This document shows, one piece after another, positions 21,712 to 32,042 of a DNA stretch of 64,000 nt (its first letter is position 1; each line of letters begins with the position of its first letter). A model generated the notes under the pieces. The model did no database searches, was not told the origin of the DNA, and was given only the letters and a program-made list of their open reading frames with translations. Source of the DNA: Locusta migratoria (taxonomy: Eukaryota > Arthropoda > Insecta > Orthoptera > Acrididae); NCBI GenBank assembly GCA_026315105.1, contig CM048744.1:664147676-664211675 (forward strand). The letters run 5' to 3'. A program made the translations under genes and the position numbers.

Positions 21712-22898
21712 CCCTTGAGCGGCAGCGCTGTTGCAAATATGCTACCACTTTTCTTTAAATGTTCACTGTTGTCGCAATGATGGAGATGCCGTATTTCCGC
21801 TTTAGCTATTCCTCAATTAAGCCTTAACAATATTGTCAGTGAAGATTCTGAGTTTCTAGAGCACGGCTGTGACCAACCAAAAAAAGGTTTTATTAGGGAG
21901 TGCATCACTGGTAGCATATTATCACTGCGCTAAGGAGATTTGAATTGTTTTGTGTTACGTCTAGTATTCCTTACAAATGGATTTGTGGCAGTTTTAGTAA
22001 ATATTTATTCTATAAATTTTACCGTACATATTAGAATACTTAAAAATTTAAATTTATTTCCTAAATAGAACTTCAACTCTCGATAAATTGTCCTTTATGT
22101 TCTCCTGATTAGCCATGCTGCAGTTTCCATCAGTCTCATTTTTAACCCTTTTTAAGCCTTATACAATGCGAAAACGAGTGTTTTATACCAGATAATTTAA
22201 TCTCCATGTCTCGTACACGTTGTATGGGTCTAGCAGATGAGGAAATAGACTTTTTTCGACAAGTAATGAAGATCTTAGTGATTTTTGTCTAGATTCCTCA
22301 TCAGGTCACGAACAGGTTACTATTATTCAAAAGTAAAACCTAGTTCCTATCCAGAACAAGATTTCAGACTCAATGAATCTGATATTGAAGGCGGTACCAT
22401 TCTATGGAGTAAAATGCCATACAAGTAACACGCCATAACATTGAAAAAGAATATAAAAATCTTCCCTGGTTCAAAAAGGAAAGCGAGGGGCGTGAGGTCA
22501 GAGACACAAGCTCTTTAATTCATAATAGATAATAATGATTGATGAGGTAATTATGTGTACTAAGTTACACATAACACGGGAAAAACTGACACTAAATTAC
22601 TCAAGTGACAGGAACTACAGGGAAGTAACGAAAATGAAAGTACCGCTGGGTCTATTATACATGATTATTGTCCACTTTCGGAATAATGTTACGTTTGTTA
22701 TATTTATACACTGAAGGTAATTGATATACTAATTCAGATATTAACAAATATGATATTTCTACCTGTACCCTGAACTATTTTTGTCATTACGATCGCATAG
22801 TAGTTATATACTAGGTTTGTAACACGGAATACACAATGGTAGCAAATATGCACCGCGCTGCTGCTGAAGTTATGATAATTGGCGTTGACGCCCGAGGG
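21712..22898 (+). mobile_element. piggyBac-like element, internally decayed, TTAA TSD
   Basis: The ends are 'ccctTGAGCGgca' and, inverted, 'ccctCGGGCGtca', each abutting TTAA (21708-21711 and 22899-22902). A subterminal block ('gcagcgctgttgcaaatatgc' on the left, 'gcagcgcggtgcatatttgc' as complement on the right) sits closer to the left end than the right, the asymmetric spacing known from piggyBac. Between about 22230 and 22700 a broken plus-strand frame gives 'NIKIFPGSKRKARGVRSET' and 'YSSDRNYREVTKMKVPLGLL', matching the N-terminal part of piggyBac transposases. The catalytic core is absent, so it would depend on another transposase. Confidence 0.75.
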
Positions 22899-23122
22899 TT
22901 AAGTTAATGTAGATATCATTCTATAAGTATATGAATAAGAAAATTTGAGTACCGATTTTTAATATACGAGGAGGCCAATTAAGATTACGCAGTTGGAAAT
23001 GTGCTTTGCCGTAGATATGCACAATACAAAAATCGCGTTTGTTCATCGTCGTTAAAAGGAAGTTAATGTCTATATTGACATTATCTGACATCACTGGTTG
23101 TGGAGGCGATCTGATAGATTGA

Positions 23123-24666
23123 TATCAAAAGTAGAAAGCCAAGATCTCAAAACAATTATTTATTTTATGACCACCGGTTTCAGCGGGCTATTCTACCATC
23201 ATAGGTCATATAAATTATACAAGGTGGTCACATTACGTTATTTTAAAAAAATAGGTTAAATAGTACCTGCAACATAGCACTTTTTAGAAATATAAAATAC
23301 ATAAGTTAAAACATGAACAGCTAGTCTCTTACTTCCTATTGATATTTTAACTTACGTGTTTTATATTTCCACTAATTGCTATGTTGTAGGTACTATTTGA
23401 CCTCAATTTTTTAAATAACGTAAGGTGATTACCTTGTATCATCTATATATATAGAAATTGTCAGTATAGCCTCTATGCGTTCATAAAATATTCATTCAAT
23501 TACTATGAAACTTTGGTGAACTGTTCACCGTACGCCCACGAAGGTTCCTGACCCAAAAACAAAAGAGCACGACACATAGCTCAGGAGATATGACGTCATA
23601 AACAATGAGAGGCCACCGCGGAAAAATACCCTCCCCCACAAAATGATGAAACGAGAAGTCTACCGCTCACAACAGTTTCGCTGTAGATGCCCTAAAACTC
23701 TCGCATGAGACATGACCTTGCATCAAATAAAGTAAGCATTACAGATTTGCATGTTACTATTTATTTCTTTTTGGAAGTCTCCCTTAATTCTCTTGCACCC
23801 AGAATTAAGCAATCTGTTTTCTACATCTCTGTCTATATACAGCGAAAGGACACTCACTCACTGAATAAACACGAAATCTCGAAAACTACTTCACCTATGA
23901 AGCTGAAATTTGCCAGGAATGTAGTCTATAGGAAGAAAACGTCAGCTAAAAGTATTTTGTGATAGGTGGATAGCAGAGCATACGTCTCCTACAGACTCAC
24001 GAAGTTAAGTTTCTTACGGTGAATGGAGAAGGGTACCATGCAACATAAAAATTGGTCGCGCCATAACTTGAGACTGGCTCGACCGATTTTACATATCCTT
24101 TTGTTTCCGTTATTTTCAGAACAAGGGTTGTATGAAATAAAACTGGAATATTTGAGAACAACAAAATGTGACCCTGTCTTTCTATTTGATAGAAATCTAT
24201 AGTTTTGTTCCGATATTGATGAAATTTTGCACACTCTACCTTAAAAACAAGGAATATCACTATCTGTATAAAATGTCGTTCAGTGCACGGTGGAGGGTAC
24301 TTCATGAATTTTACAAAATGCGTAGTTTTGCTCCAATCTTAATGAATTTTTGCATGCCCTTTAAACCAAGAGGAAGATCAATGGGTACATAAATGTTTGT
24401 ATGGTACATGACAGAAGGTACTTTGCAGAAAACTTTGCCGAGAGAGGGAAAGGTGGAAACGAACAGAGAGATGGGAGAGAAAGAGATGGATGAAGAGAGA
24501 GGGGAGAAGAGGATGTGGACTGCGAGAGTGTAGGATAAATAAACATCCGGGCAACGCCGGGTTTACAGCTAGTTTTATATGAACAGATGATGGTGGCATA
24601 GCCCATTCAAACCGGTCATCATAAAATAAGTAATTATTTTGCGGTCTTGGGCTTTCTACTTTTGAA
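23123..24666. mobile_element. PLE-like foldback repeat, split by a Helitron
   Basis: The left arm (about 23123-23313) and right arm (about 23344-24666, excluding 23442-24572) are inverse copies of about 190 bp, with a roughly 30 base spacer. Both contain 'tcaaaagtagaaagcc', an 'accggtttc'-type block and 'ggtactatttgacct'-type sequence. In the sense of the right arm's complement the order CTATGATGG, stem, TGAAACCGG resembles the hammerhead core at PLE termini. If the Helitron is ignored the right arm aligns continuously with the left. Confidence 0.75.
23442..24572 (+). mobile_element. Helitron-type element, non-autonomous
   Basis: It begins TC ('tctatatatatagaaattgt') and ends in a GC-rich hairpin ('ccgggcaacgccggg') shortly before CTAG. 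The base before is A and the base after is T, the standard Helitron target. It lies exactly within the right arm of the foldback, whose sequence resumes on both sides. There is no TSD, as expected for Helitrons. About 1131 bp, with no helicase or Rep coding visible. The interior has several short frames and a purine-rich patch near 24460-24530. Confidence 0.85.
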
Positions 24667-25017
24667 GATAAATGTTTAAATATCTATAACTCTGATGTTA
24701 ACTTTCCTACAGCAATCACTATGCCATGTGGATGTATAATACTGTATTCTGAGCTAAAAATTGTAGCCTGCCTGCACTTTCAGCTGAAACGTCAGACAGC
24801 TGAAGTTTAACATCCAGGTGGTATGGAGACAACGAGAATACTTACACAGAGCGGCTAACACGCGAGTTACAGCGCTGTTTACGGCAACCTGCGTGAACTC
24901 GGCCGCCATATTTTCGGTGGTCAGTACGCTTGAGAGTAGTCTGTCTACCGTATGTTGTTGCTGAGCTTGAAGTGCTGTATTTAGTGTGTATTGTCTGTAC
25001 ACTTTTTGCTGCTGAAA
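24667..25017. other. no recognisable feature
   Basis: AT-rich sequence upstream of a THAP-like start. No repeat is recognised. It could be the 5' part of a P-like element. Confidence 0.3.
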
Positions 25018-25090
25018 TATGCCTAAAGCGTGTTCAGCATTTGAAAGCATAAATCGAAGTGATAAAAAGAAAAGTATTTCGTGCAATGTT
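25018..25090 (+). pseudogene. THAP-domain start, fragment
   Basis: The plus strand opens 'MPKACSAFESINRSDKKKSI', which fits the THAP zinc-finger N-terminus (Met-Pro-x-x-Cys, then Asn-Arg and a basic stretch). The expected second Cys reads Ser. A stop follows within 25 codons. THAP domains begin the transposases of P-like elements and also occur in host proteins. Nothing further of such a protein is seen. Confidence 0.4.
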
Positions 25091-25363
25091 TGATCTCAGT
25101 CTTTCTATACTCAAACAAAATTCCTGACGAATGGCACTTAGCTACCCCAACAGTGAAGCTTCAGATGACCTACCCTGCATTTTCCTTGAAGTACACACCG
25201 TAAAAAAAATTCTGTTTTCTACCTATTGATGGTGTGTTTTTTGGTGTTTCTTCTTCTGTCGCTCCTGTGGTTAATAAAGCCACGCTTTTGAGTGTCTACA
25301 CCTCCTTTAAAAATATTTTAATTCGTTGTTCACAATACCTGATAGTGCATGGTTGACATGTAA

Positions 25364-25559
25364 ATGTTCAAATGTTTGTATAGTCTATGGGACTTAACTA
25401 CGGGGTCATCAGTCCCTAAACTTACAAACTACTTATGAACTACTTACGAACTAGGACGGCACAAATATCCATGCCCGAGGGGGGATTCGAACCCCCGACC
25501 GTAGTGGCCGTGCAGACCGTGACTGGAACGCCTTAGTCCCCCCGGCCACCGCGGCCGGC
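25364..25559 (-). mobile_element. SINE, type A, 11 bp TSD
   Basis: Tail, body, B-box complement ('gggggattcgaacccccgac') and head complement ('ggccaccgcggccgg') are in order on the plus strand. The perfect 11 bp 'ttgacatgtaa' flanks it at 25353-25363 and 25560-25570. It is nearly identical to the copies at 20.5 and 60.1 kb. Confidence 0.95.
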
Positions 25560-25651
25560 TTGACATGTAAGTAGTGCAATGGTGGAAGCAGGTAGTAACA
25601 GCCACAATTTTTTTTTTCATGTGTATATGTCTGTGTTCTTTGCAACAAATA

Positions 25652-25930
25652 TGCACTTATCTCAGCATGGCAACAACGAAAGTTATTAATGATATTTTAT
25701 TTCGGTGTTCAGTGCTTTTGTGGCAGTTGACCCAAGCGGATATTTATTGCAGTATTGTCACTTTCGTTTTTGTACTCAAATCTTATGTACCAAACGTTTA
25801 CTTGTTTCAGCATGGCAACAAGAAAAGTTATTTCGACGCAGAATGCTTTTGTGGTAGCTGACCAAGGCACATTTGGAACTGCAATATTTTTTTGTCACTT
25901 TCGTCTTTGTACTCAAATTTCTCCACCAAA
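25652..25930. repeat. diverged tandem duplication, about 145 bp unit
   Basis: Two copies share 'tcagcatggcaacaa', 'tgcttttgtgg' and 'gtcactttcg' with 'tttgtactcaaat', in the same order and spacing (first from about 25652, second from about 25801). They differ by many substitutions and small indels. No coding is evident. Confidence 0.6.
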
Positions 25931-26449
25931 CCCTTTGATAGCAATTTTACAAATTTGTAGATTTATTACGTTTAGTAAAAACCAGATAAATGTATAATAT
26001 ACTTCATGAAAGCAGTTGCTACACACATTAACAACAGATGCAAATCCATGATCATGATTGTTCATCATAACAATTACTGTTCACTGTATGTTTCGCAGCT
26101 CGTTTGGACCTTGTACTTGTATTCTAATCAATCTAATCAAATATTTTTGCAGTGGCACTTTCGCTGTTATTGCAAACCTTAGCTGTTAAACGTCGAACTG
26201 GAATTGTATTACAGACTGGTTCTTGAGATTTTATTACCGGATTTTTAGGAAATATAGAAACAGGTTCATCAATTCATGGCTTCAATAATGTCTGACGCAA
26301 CTTGATACACATCCGTATTGAATAGTCAATCTTCATTTAAAACGTGGAACTGTAAATAGGTAAAATTGCTGAGTGGGTGTGGCATACCAGCTGTCAGCGG
26401 ATACCCCAAATAACGTGGCGGACGCCAGTTCAATTTGCCTCAAACATGG
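25931..26449. other. no recognisable feature
   Basis: AT-rich stretch between the tandem duplication and a PLE fragment. Part of it may be the 3' end of that PLE. Confidence 0.35.
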
Positions 26450-26720
26450 CGGACCTATCTCCACACCATTAAAAATTTAAGCTCTTTGTATAGAGATCAC
26501 TGCTTTTCTATCGTGCATTAAAATACCTGTGTCCATTCTCCAGTACAAATGTAGAGTCTGACTTTTGTAATCTTCAGCTACGCTCATTTTCAGTTAAGCT
26601 AGTTTCTATAGCCCTGCCTGTTTGCACAATGTATAGTTTGTTGCAGTCATTGTAAGTGATTTTATAAACCCCAGTGTTGCTTAATATACCTATTTTTATC
26701 TTTGTTGTTTAATAGGACAT
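26450..26720 (-). pseudogene. PLE GIY-YIG endonuclease fragment
   Basis: The minus strand around 26605-26675 reads 'GVYKITYNDCNKLYIVQTGR', the GIY-YIG block of PLE proteins with YIG decayed to YIV. Upstream in the sense direction broken frames continue. Downstream 'STFVLENGHRYFN' fits the region after the domain. It is more diverged than the 9.2 kb copy and belongs to a different subfamily. Confidence 0.65.
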
Positions 26721-27316
26721 GCGCTGTTGTGCCTCTTACACATAATTAAGGTTTGTAATTCCAAGATTTGAGTGTTCGACTAGTTTGTTGGGAATATTTC
26801 CTACATGTGGGATTATCCACCATTTATTTTTTGTTATGGATGTTTCTGCAGAAGGGGCATAAATGTGGATCCTTCTTTGATTTTCTGTGTCGTACGTTGT
26901 CAATTAATTAAGGGTAATAGCCACTGTTAGATGCAGTGTATTCAATAATGTATAATTTAATCTGGAAATTCTATTTAGACATTGATATGGATGTAAGGCG
27001 ATGCACCCCGAAATGGAAGACAGCATAACGTTTTCGATGTCGATATTTCGTTTACTTTTTTTGCAAGAATAAATGTGTGATCATTTTCCACTGTTATCAA
27101 ACAATGTGATGTAAATTTCTAATTTCAGATGGGGTGATTTTGAATAATTACGACGAGGAAAAGAGGAAATAAAAGGAGAGATTGAGGAGGAGAAGGTGAA
27201 GGACAAAGAATGGAGGGAAGAAGAGAGAGAAGAATGACTAGTGGGAGTACACGACAATGGAGTAAGATAATTGTTTAACGCCTCGTCGACGACATGGTCA
27301 TTAGACACGGTGCTTA
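26721..27316. other. no recognisable feature; purine-rich patch
   Basis: 27155-27235 is strongly purine-rich ('gaggaaaagaggaaataaaa'). The minus strand there gives a serine-rich chance frame. Otherwise nothing is recognised. Confidence 0.35.
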
Positions 27317-27507
27317 CGCTCGGATTGTTTGGGTAAGGATGGGGAAGGAAATCGTCCGTGCCCTTTCAAAGTGACCATCGTGGCATTTGCCCGGAAATCA
27401 CAGAAAACCTAAATCTGGATGTCCGGAGGTGGATTTGAAGCACTGTACTTCCGAATACGACTCCAGTGTATTTACCACTGCGTCATCTCGCTCGCTGAAC
27501 GCAAAGC
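27317..27507 (-). mobile_element. tRNA-derived SINE of a second family
   Basis: The complement carries 'gacgcagtggtaaatacact' (A-box region), 'ttcaaatccacctccggaca' (B-box remnant), 'atttaggttttctgtgattt', 'gggcaaatgccacgatggtc' and 'gaaagggcacggacgatttc' ending in 'cttccccatccttac'. This order matches a widespread orthopteran SINE family as I recall it. It is diverged, and no clear TSD was found. Confidence 0.65.
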
Positions 27508-27639
27508 ACGGTACATTTTTTTTTTTTCACTGGTGTATTTTCTCGGTGAGTCTATGTTCGCAAGAATTCATTTACTATCTTTCCAGTTCATTTTATATCA
27601 GACTAAGCCACAGCGGGCGGATTTAGCAAGTTAATTTAA

Positions 27640-27945
27640 GTTATTGGAAGTGTTTTCTGGAGTCATTTGTCTGGAGTGGAGTATTGTACAGGAGTGAAAA
27701 GTGGATGAAAGCAGCTCAGACAAAATGACAGAAATGTGGTGCTAGAGAAGAATGCTGCAGTGTGGATGTGTAATGAATCAGGAGGTAGTGCACAGAATTG
27801 GGGAGAAAAGGAATTTGTGGCATAACTTGACAAAAAGGAGATATCGATTTGTAGGACACAATCTGATACACAAAGGCATCGTCAATTTAGTATGGGAAGA
27901 ATGGGAGAGGGAGGGGGTCAAAAGTGCAGAAAAAAGAGATAAAAT
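27640..27945 (+). pseudogene. RTE-type LINE, C-terminal fragment
   Basis: The plus strand gives, over frameshifts, 'KMTEMWC' then 'RRMLQCGCVMNQEVVHRIGE', 'KRNLWHNLTKRRYRFVGHN' and 'EWEREGVKSAEKRDK'. This is the same C-terminal domain as at 6.9 kb and includes the short Arg/Lys-rich block. It ends where the tRNA-foldback element begins. Confidence 0.75.
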
Positions 27946-27955
27946 ATCGGTTTAC

Positions 27956-28251
27956 AGAATGAAACTTTGCAGCATATTGTGTGCTGTTATGAAACTTGCT
28001 GGCAGATTAAAATTGTGTGCCGGAACCGTGATTCGAACCTGGGACCTTTGCCTTTCGCGGCCGAGCGCTCTACCGTCTGAGATTTTGGAAAGTAGGAGGC
28101 GATGTAGTGGCGGAAGTAAAATTGTGAGGACGGACCGTGAAGCATGCCGACATAGCTCAGTTGATACAGCACTTCTCCGCGAAAGGTAAAGGTCCCAGGT
28201 TCGAATCCCGGTTCCGACACACAATTTTAATCTGCCAGGAAGTTTCAAGAT
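27956..28251. mobile_element. foldback element with tRNA-like arms
   Basis: The arms 27991-28085 and 28145-28246 are inverse copies. Both contain 'gaaactt', 'ctggcagattaaaattgtgt' and a tRNA-like half with the B box 'ggttcgaatcccgg' on the plus strand of the right arm. The right arm also carries an A-box-like 'tagctcagttgata'. The acceptor ends do not pair and the anticodon loop is irregular, so it is not a tRNA gene. The leader 'agaatgaaactttgca' links it to the tandem repeat at 36.4 kb. Confidence 0.75.
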
Positions 28252-28784
28252 ATCTGTTAATTACCTCTTTTTATGGATTTTGTATTGAAATACTGTAGGT
28301 ATTTGAGCACAATGGAGAAAAAAGAATTTACAGGACGATTTGAACCGTGATTTACGAACTTAGAATGATACCAATGAGCCACGGAGACTATGGGTCACTT
28401 TGCTGATATTACATCTAATTAAAGGTGCTAAAAATTTCAAAATCGAATATTTCGAGAATTTTTGGGAATTACATCGAATGGCTTTTGCTACATCTACATG
28501 TACATGGATACTCTGCAAGTCACATTGAAGTGCATGGCAGAGGGTTCATCGAACCACTTTCATGATGTTTCTCTGTAGTTCCAGTCTCTAATAGCTCGCG
28601 GGAAAAAGGAACACCTAAATCTTTCTGTTTAAGATCTCATTTCTCTTATTTTATTATGATGATCATGTCTCCCTATGTAGGAGGGTGCTAACGGTAGGCC
28701 TATACGTTCGCATTCTGAAGAGAAAGTTGGTGAAATAAATTTCGCAAACAAATGTCACCACAACAAATAACGACTTCCTTTTAA

Positions 28785-29440
28785 TTATTTCCACCCCAAC
28801 GCGTGCTTCATTTCCGTGACACTCTCTTTCCTATATCGCGATAATACAAAACGAGCTACTCTTCTCAGAATTTTCTCAAAATCGTCCGTCAGTCCCCCAT
28901 GGTGTGGATTACACAGTACGCAGTAATATTCCAAAATAGGACACACAAATGTAGTGTAAGCAGCTTCTTTAGTAAAACTGTTACATCTTCTAAGTGTTCT
29001 CCGAATGAAACGTATGAAACGTAGTCTTTGGTTCGCCTTCCCTACAATATTTTCTAAGTGATCTTTCCGATTTAAGTTGTTCGTACTTGTTACTCCTAGG
29101 TATTTAGTAGAGTTGATGACCTGTAATTTTGACTGATTTAACGCGTAACTGAAATTTAATGGATTTCTTTTAGTGGTTATATGGATGATCTCACACTTCT
29201 CATTATTAAGGGTCAATTGCCATTTATTGCACCATGCTGATATCTAAATCATTTTGCAGTTGCTTTTGATCTTCTGGTGACTTTAAATCGATAAATGACA
29301 GCATCATCGGCGAACAGTCCAAGGGAGTTACTCAGATTGTCTCCTAAAACGTTTATAAAATCAAGGAAGAACGTACTGTGTCCTTTCTGACAGGAAATCA
29401 CGAATCCAATCGCACAACTGTGGCGATATTCCTTAAGCAC
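28785..29440 (-). pseudogene. CR1-like reverse transcriptase, active-site region to C-terminus
   Basis: In sense order the minus strand gives 'NSLGLFADDAVIYRFKV' (RT active site with the Asp pair intact, 29300-29316) and, after a frameshift, 'LNNEKCEIIHITTKRNPLNF', 'INSTKYLGVTSTNN', 'GKANQRLRFIRFIRRTLRRC' and 'RRVARFVLSRYRKESVTEM'. Stops and frameshifts, plus the nested insertions, make it inactive. It is the only RT in the window with an unmutated FADD. Confidence 0.85.
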
Positions 29441-29592
29441 GCAGTTTGATTAGAAGATGCTTGTGAGGTATAGAATCGAAAGACTTCCAGAAATCGAGAA
29501 ATATGGATCCAATTTGAGATACCTTATCGATAGCACTTATCACTTCACATGAGTAAAGAGCTATATTTCACAAGAACAATACTTTCTGAATC

Positions 29593-29767
29593 GTCGCGGC
29601 GGAGTGGCCCAGCGCATGGAGGCGTTATGCTCCGATGCGCGAGGACCTTCCCCGTCGGAGGTTCGAATCCTCCTTCGGGAATGAATGTTTGTGTTGTCTT
29701 TATAAGTATTTTGTTATGTTATGGACTGATGACTCCTCAGTTATGTCCCATAAGCTTAAACATTTGA
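29593..29767 (+). mobile_element. SINE, type B, 12 bp TSD, inside CR1-like LINE
   Basis: The head is 'gtcgcggcggagtggcccag', the B box is 'ggaggttcgaatcctccttc' and the tail is 'cataagcttaaacatttga'. The perfect 12 bp 'actttctgaatc' flanks it at 29581-29592 and 29768-29779. The body is about 25 bp shorter than type A. Confidence 0.93.
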
Positions 29768-30151
29768 ACTTTCTGAATCCGTTTTGACTATGGATCAATA
29801 GTTTGTTCTATTTGAGATAGTTCATAATGTCTAGGAAATGTTCTAAAATCCGCTGCAAACCGACGTTAATGATATAGGCCTGTAATTTTGGGGATCACTC
29901 CCATTGCCCTCCTTGAATATTGGAGTGACCTTTGCAACGGAACGTTCGCTGAGTGAGCTGTTGTATATGATACTTAAGTATGGGGCTATTGCATCAGCAT
30001 ACTCTGAAAGGAAACTAATTGGTATACAGTCGGGACCGGAAGACTTACTTTTTTAAGTAATTTGTTTTAATTCCCCAGGGGTATCTACTTCCAAATTACG
30101 CATACTGTGAGCTGTTCTTGATCGGAATTTTGGAGTATTTACTTCGTCTCC

Positions 30152-30888
30152 ATGAACCACAGACATTGCCGAGGTGGGATGGCTTGCGTGCCTTAACGAT
30201 ACAGATAGCTGTACCGTAGGTGCAACCACAGTGGAGGGGTATCTTTGTACAGGCCAGACAAACGTGTGGTTCCTGAAGAGGGGCAGCAGCCTTTTCAGTA
30301 GTTACAGGGGCAACAGCCTAGATGATTGACTGAGCTGGCCTTGTAACATCAGCTAATGTGGCTTTGCCACACAGCTACTGCGAACGGCTGAAAGCAAGGG
30401 GAAACTACAGCCGTTACTTTTCCCGAGGACATGCAACTCTACTGTATGAACATATGATGATGGCATCCTCTCGGGTAAAATATTCCGGAGGTAAAATAGT
30501 CCCCCATTCGGATCTCCGGGCGGGGACTACTCAGGAGGATGTTGTCATCAGGAAAGGCAATACTGGCATTCTACGGATCGGAGCGTGGAATGTTAGATCC
30601 CTTAATCGGGTAGGAAAATTAGAAAATTTAAAAAGGGAAATGGATGGGTTGAAGTTAGATATAGTGGGGATTAGTGAAGTTCGGTGGCAGGATGAACAGG
30701 ATTTCTGGTCAGGTGCTTACAGAATTATAAATACAAAATCAGTTGGGGGTATCACAGGAGTAGGACTGATAATGAAAAAGGAAATAGGAACACGGGTAAA
30801 CTACTATGAGCAACGCAGTGATCGCATTATCGTAGTCAAGATAGATACGAAGCCAACACCGACCACAATAGTACAGGTCGACTAATCC
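30152..30888 (+). pseudogene. RTE-type LINE 5' end with endonuclease domain
   Basis: It holds the leader ('acattgccgaggtgggatgg', 'acagatagctgtaccgtagg') and the start of the single ORF. Residues from 30358 reach the EEP endonuclease motifs 'LRIGAWNVRSLNRVGKLE' (conserved Asn) and 'LDIVGISEVRWQDEQDF' (catalytic Glu), then 'GVGLIMKKEI' and 'RIIVVKIDTKPTPTTIV'. It stops abruptly at about 30888, before the rest of the endonuclease. LINE copies usually lose their 5' end, so an isolated 5' end is unusual. It sits inside a CR1-like LINE. Confidence 0.8.
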
Positions 30889-31796
30889 GCCGCGGCGTGA
30901 CAGGGTTTCGTTGTGGTATATTTTGTAAGCTTCTCGCATTGAAGTTCTGTACAAAATTGCGTCTTGGGAATTTGGCATCATTTTTTCTTTGCTTCTGTAA
31001 CAGTGAACTAACCTGTTACGTGTACCATGGTGGGTCAGTCTCCTCTGCAATTAATTAATTTGGTATGAATCTATCAATAGTTGCTGATATTATTTCTTTG
31101 AATGTAAGCCACATATGATCTACATTCACATTGTTAGTTTTGAAAGACTGGAAATTCTCACTCAGGAAAGCGTGAATAGAATTTTTATCTGCTTGAATAA
31201 CTACACTTTCCTTTTAATTTTGGTGGATTTGGAAAGTCCGATTTTCATTCTCGCTACGACAACTCTGTGTTCTCTAATCCCTGTGTCTGATTTGATGTTC
31301 TTTATTAACTCCGGAGTGTTTGTTGCTAGTATGTTCTCATAACCATTTACTAGTAGGTTGATGAACTAACTGCTCGAGATGCATTCAGTATGATTTCGGA
31401 CGGTGTTTTATGCTTGCCTCCTGTTTTGAACATGTGTTTTTGCCAACATATCGAGTGTAAGTTGTCGCCACCGATTATAATTGTATTCTTTAGGTACATT
31501 TTTGAAATTTGATCCAAGCTTTTTTTCGAACATTTCTTCAATCGAATCGTCTGAGTCAGGGTATCACGAAAAGAACCACTTATTAATTTATTTTGGATGT
31601 CAGGTATAACGTCTACCCATACTAACTCACAGAAGGAATCTACTAATTGCTATTTCAGTTCTGAATTTTACGTACTATAAATAAATAAAAAAACATCCGA
31701 TATATGTATGGTATCTTTGTCAGTGAGACTAGAACTGTTACTAATTTACCCTGTTTACGAATGAAATTATTTTTTTTCAATAAACTATTTATTGGT

Positions 31797-31798
<2 letters not shown>

Positions 31799-31831
<33 letters not shown>
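31799..31831. repeat. (CA)n microsatellite
   Basis: About 16 CA units lie just upstream of a SINE insertion. No SINE body surrounds them. Confidence 0.9.
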
Positions 31832-31834
<3 letters not shown>

Positions 31835-31858
31835 AATCCACGCACTGCAGATATGTTT

Positions 31859-32011
31859 GCCGCGGCGGAGCGGCCGAGCGCATTGAGGTGCTATGCTGCG
31901 ATGCGCGAGTCCTTTCCTCGTCGTCTTTAGTATTAGGTAGTCCATTAGTAGTTTGTAAGTTTAGGGACTGATGACTCCGCAGTTAAGTCCCTTAAGGTTC
32001 AGAAACAAATG

Positions 32012-32041
<30 letters not shown>
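31859..32041 (+). mobile_element. SINE, type B, lacking B box, with 27 base T tail
   Basis: The head 'gccgcggcggagcggccgag' and 'cgcattgaggtgctatgctg' is followed by 'cgagtcctttcctcgtc', which then jumps straight to 'gtctttagtattaggtag'. About 40 bases that hold the B box and the 'catggatgtttgtgtt' block in sister copies are missing. The tail is a 27 base T run (32015-32041). The flanks 'tgcagatatgttt' (31846-31858) and 'tgcaggtatgttt' (32042-32054) are a 13 bp TSD with one mismatch. Confidence 0.88.

Positions 32042-32042
<1 letters not shown>

Larger units (their letters stand above)
28478..31690 (-). mobile_element. CR1-like LINE, long copy, split by a SINE and by an RTE 5' end
   Basis: On the minus strand the copy runs from an endonuclease-region remnant (30889-31690), across an RTE insertion (30152-30888), through RT (about 30150-28785, interrupted by a SINE at 29593-29767), to the 3' end. 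That end is seen on the plus strand as 'ctacatctacatgtacatgg' with 'gcatggcagagggttcatcg'. The same 3' end closes the copies at 6.05 and 62.97 kb. The endonuclease part is assigned mostly from its order and flanks and is the weaker part of the call. Confidence 0.65.

Noticed and set aside
24361..24606. Minus-strand frames rich in Ser/Pro/Leu
   Set aside because: Lie over a purine-rich patch at the 3' end of the Helitron. No motif.
28147..28220. Candidate functional tRNA gene in the right arm of the 28 kb foldback
   Set aside because: A- and B-box-like sequence is present, but the acceptor strands do not pair and the anticodon loop is irregular. The sequence is one arm of an inverted repeat, so it is tRNA-derived repeat DNA.
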